64,000 bases of DNA, from the NCBI RefSeq assembly GCF_009768885.1, contig NZ_WSQA01000014.1:1-64000 (forward strand), read 5' to 3'. Below the pieces are notes generated by a model, which had not been told where the DNA came from, did no database searches, and saw nothing but the letters and a program-made list of their open reading frames with translations. A program made the translations under genes and the position numbers. This DNA is from Sphingobacterium humi (lineage in GTDB: Bacteria > Bacteroidota > Bacteroidia > Sphingobacteriales > Sphingobacteriaceae). Positions 62,103-64,000 of the stretch are shown here, one piece after another. Each line of letters opens with the position of its first letter. Position 1 is the stretch's first letter.

Positions 62103-62133
62103 TCCCGCTATTAACCAGCAGGTCACACTCGGT

Positions 62134-62670
62134 ATGATATTATCAGATAAAAGAATTTTAGAGGAAATCGAAAAAGGGAGCATTGTTATTGAACCTTTCG
62201 ATCGTAAATGTTTAGGAACAAACTCCTATGATGTGCATTTAGGCAAATACTTGGCTACCTATAAAGAGCAGGAATTAGATGCCAAGAAGCACAATGAAAT
62301 TACCCATTTCGAAATCCCTGAATCTGGATTTGTATTACAACCCGGAACCCTATACTTGGGCGTAACGCTTGAATATACCGAAACACATGGCCACGTACCA
62401 TTCCTAGAAGGAAAGTCTAGCACCGGACGCTTGGGTATTGACATCCACGCGACAGCCGGTAAAGGCGATGTAGGATTTTGTAACACCTGGACCCTGGAAA
62501 TTTCCGTCGCACAACCCGTGCGTGTCTATGCCGGCATGCCAATCGGACAATTGATTTATTTCGTTGTAGAAGGCGACATCGAAACCTTGTATAACACCAA
62601 AGGAAACGCCAAATACAACAATAAAACCATTCGCCCGGTAGAAAGCATGATGTGGAAGAACCCGTTTTAG
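62134..62670 (+). CDS. dcd: dCTP deaminase
   Basis: Dcd deaminates dCTP to dUTP for dTTP synthesis. The 178-residue protein has LSDKRILEEIEKGSIVIEPFD, the substrate motif GKSSTGRLGID, the later TAGKGDVGF and the catalytic glutamate in TWTLEISVAQP. The ATG at 62134 matches the usual start of the family; the longer frame begins upstream of the promoter. Length is close to the E. coli enzyme (193). Confidence 0.95.
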   Translation: MILSDKRILEEIEKGSIVIEPFDRKCLGTNSYDVHLGKYLATYKEQELDAKKHNEITHFEIPESGFVLQPGTLYLGVTLEYTETHGHVPFLEGKSSTGRLGIDIHATAGKGDVGFCNTWTLEISVAQPVRVYAGMPIGQLIYFVVEGDIETLYNTKGNAKYNNKTIRPVESMMWKNPF

Positions 62671-62689
62671 AAAAATTTCGTAATTTTTC
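62670..62689 (+). terminator. Weak AT-rich terminator after dcd
   Basis: The perfect 8-bp inverted repeat GAAAAATT / AATTTTTC has loop TCGT and directly overlaps the stop codon. It is AT-rich, so its strength is doubtful. Confidence 0.35.
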
Positions 62690-62740
62690 ATCTTATTCCA
62701 ACTATTACACTGCTCAGGTGTTTATAATAAAAAATATAGT

Positions 62741-63196
62741 ATGGAAAACATTGAGAATAAAATCGATCTACTGCACCGCGCTATTATTATTAACAATGAT
62801 AGAATTGAAGGTTATGAAAAGGCTATAGAGCTTGCTGAACCTGATCATTTAAGAGAGTTGCAACATATTTTTCACAGTTATGTTGATCAATCTTCCGGGT
62901 TCGTGGCAGAGCTAAATCAGTTAAATATACAAATGGGCGGAGAACCTGAAGATGACACCAAATTCACAGGAAAAATTTATCGCATGTGGATGGAAGTGAA
63001 AACAGCTTTATCTTCGTCAAATTCTCAATCCCTTTTAGAGCTTTGTGAAAAAGGTGAGGATGAATTTAAGAAAACTTATGATGATATAATTTCTGAGGCC
63101 TCCGAGGTATATCCAGAACTTGTTAGCGTTCTTCATATTCAGCTAGTGGAACAGAATAGTGCGCATAAAAAAATAAAGGAACTACGAGATTTATAG
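62741..63196 (+). CDS. DUF2383/PA2169-family four-helix-bundle protein
   Basis: A 151-residue helical protein of the PA2169/DUF2383 family, whose fold resembles ferritin-like four-helix bundles. Patterns such as LLHRAIIINNDRIEGYEKAI, ELQHIFHSYVDQS and LLELCEKGEDEFKKTYDD are typical. Members are often induced by stress and have no known metal site. The codon use is less biased than in ompA. It converges on prfB, separated by a bidirectional terminator. Confidence 0.85.
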   Translation: MENIENKIDLLHRAIIINNDRIEGYEKAIELAEPDHLRELQHIFHSYVDQSSGFVAELNQLNIQMGGEPEDDTKFTGKIYRMWMEVKTALSSSNSQSLLELCEKGEDEFKKTYDDIISEASEVYPELVSVLHIQLVEQNSAHKKIKELRDL

Positions 63197-63221
63197 TTTT
63201 TAGGTTTATGATAATTTTTTT

Positions 63222-63249
63222 AATCCCCCAAAGGAAACTTTGGGGGATT
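63222..63249. terminator. Bidirectional terminator between DUF2383 gene and prfB
   Basis: A perfect 12-bp stem AATCCCCCAAAG (63222-63233) / CTTTGGGGGATT (63238-63249) has a GAAA loop. T runs on both sides (on the plus strand TTTTG, on the minus strand TTAAAAAAAT) allow use in both directions. Confidence 0.85.
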
Positions 63250-63254
63250 TTGTA

Positions 63255-64000
63255 TTAAAACTCCATTAAATATGCTTTCAGGAAAGCATCCAGATCTCCA
63301 TCCAGGACAGCTTGCGTATTTGATGTTTCGTAATTTGTTCGTAAATCTTTGATAAGCTTATAAGGATGCAACACATAATTCCGAATTTGCGAGCCCCATT
63401 CTATCTTCTTTTTTGATCCTTCGATTGCTGCGGTTGCCTCTTGGCGCTTGCGCATTTCAATTTCGTAGAGCTGCGATTTCAATAGACGCATGGCGTTCTC
63501 TTTATTTTGTAGCTGTGACCGTGACTCCTGGTTCTTGATAATAATACCAGTTGGTTTATGGTGCAGGCGTACGGCCGTTTCCACCTTATTTACGTTTTGG
63601 CCACCGGCGCCACCGGAGCGGAAGGTGTCCCATTCGATTTCTGCATCTTTCACCTCGATTTCGATATTATCATCCACTAAGGGATAAACATAGACTGAAG
63701 CGAAAGAGGTATGGCGTTTCGCATTTGAGTCGAACGGAGAAATGCGCACCAGGCGGTGAACACCATTTTCACCCTTTAAATAACCATAGGGGAAGTTACC
63801 GGAAAACTGCAGCGTGACGGACTTAATGCCGGCAACATCACCTTCCTGATAATCTTGTTCTGTTACTTTGCAGCCATGCTTTTCTCCCCACATAATATAC
63901 ATACGCATCAACATGGCGGCCCAGTCGCAAGATTCTGTTCCACCAGCGCCGGCCGTAATTTGTAAGATTGCATCTAGCTGATCTTCCTCCGCACTTAGCA
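63255..64000 (-). CDS. prfB: Peptide chain release factor 2 (partial)
   Basis: RF2 releases the chain at UGA and UAA. The visible C-terminal 248 residues run out of the window at base 64000 with no stop, so the 5' part is missing. It has [16 protein letters not shown], the stop-codon recognition tripeptide SPF in [16 protein letters not shown], and the catalytic GGQ in [12 protein letters not shown]. The usual programmed frameshift site is upstream of the window and cannot be checked. Confidence 0.96.
   Translation of the reverse strand, partial: LSAEEDQLDAILQITAGAGGTESCDWAAMLMRMYIMWGEKHGCKVTEQDYQEGDVAGIKSVTLQFSGNFPYGYLKGENGVHRLVRISPFDSNAKRHTSFASVYVYPLVDDNIEIEVKDAEIEWDTFRSGGAGGQNVNKVETAVRLHHKPTGIIIKNQESRSQLQNKENAMRLLKSQLYEIEMRKRQEATAAIEGSKKKIEWGSQIRNYVLHPYKLIKDLRTNYETSNTQAVLDGDLDAFLKAYLMEF

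Noticed and set aside
62074-62133. Longer N-terminus for dCTP deaminase
   Set aside because: That start lies upstream of the promoter -7 element, and the family begins at MILSDKRI.

Overview
The window is a stretch of core chromosome from a member of the Bacteroidota, most likely the family Sphingobacteriaceae (Sphingobacterium/Pedobacter type). The evidence is the GldD gliding-type lipoprotein, Bacteroidota-style short RpoZ, carboxypeptidase-regulatory-domain outer membrane proteins, a DUF5686 protein, a TonB/ExbB/ExbD/ExbD cluster, a 14-gene nuo operon with a short NuoG, and promoters of the TAnnTTTG (-7) and TTTG/TTG (-33) type used by this phylum. Shine-Dalgarno sequences are almost absent, and several starts are TTG.

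Layout. 1-360: 3' end of 23S rRNA, 5S rRNA and the terminator of an rRNA operon. 0.5-10.6 kb: housekeeping genes, including an RsmF-like methyltransferase, bamD-rpoZ-coaBC, a NifU-type scaffold, and a five-gene minus-strand operon (TPR protein, aroE, gldD, MBL hydrolase, FtsX-type permease). 10.8-20 kb: a highly expressed OmpA protein, a DUF47-Pit phosphate uptake operon behind a striking tandem repeat that looks like a Pho box, a PhoR-like kinase, a phosphatidylserine-decarboxylase-like protein without its self-cleavage serine, and polA. 20-34.6 kb: rsgA, an AsmA-like protein, a TrkH/TrkA potassium system, a YfhO-type membrane protein, rnhB, a secreted sugar-binding-like protein with a large outer membrane barrel, an M16 peptidase and fabD. 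34.6-37.3 kb: metK behind a probable SAM-II riboswitch, a lipid kinase and a SUI1-type factor. 37.7-43.9 kb: the exbB-exbD-exbD-tonB operon, ending with a PstS-like lipoprotein and a TPR protein. 43.9-56.9 kb: nuoA-N complex I. 57-64 kb: a DUF5686 outer membrane protein, enoyl-CoA hydratase, AI-2E-type permease, phosphopantetheinyl transferase, dCTP deaminase, a DUF2383 protein and the 3' part of prfB.

How the parts relate. Complex I supplies the proton gradient that ExbB/ExbD/TonB use to energise outer membrane barrels such as those at 29.5 kb. MetK appears to be controlled by its own product through the leader RNA. Phosphate uptake appears to be under Pho-type control. No prophage, IS element, CRISPR array, toxin-antitoxin pair, defence island or tRNA was seen. 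The most interesting signals are in non-coding DNA (SAM-II leader, Pho-type repeat, parS-like palindrome, promoters nearly touching start codons) and in one probable pseudoenzyme (15.3-15.9 kb).
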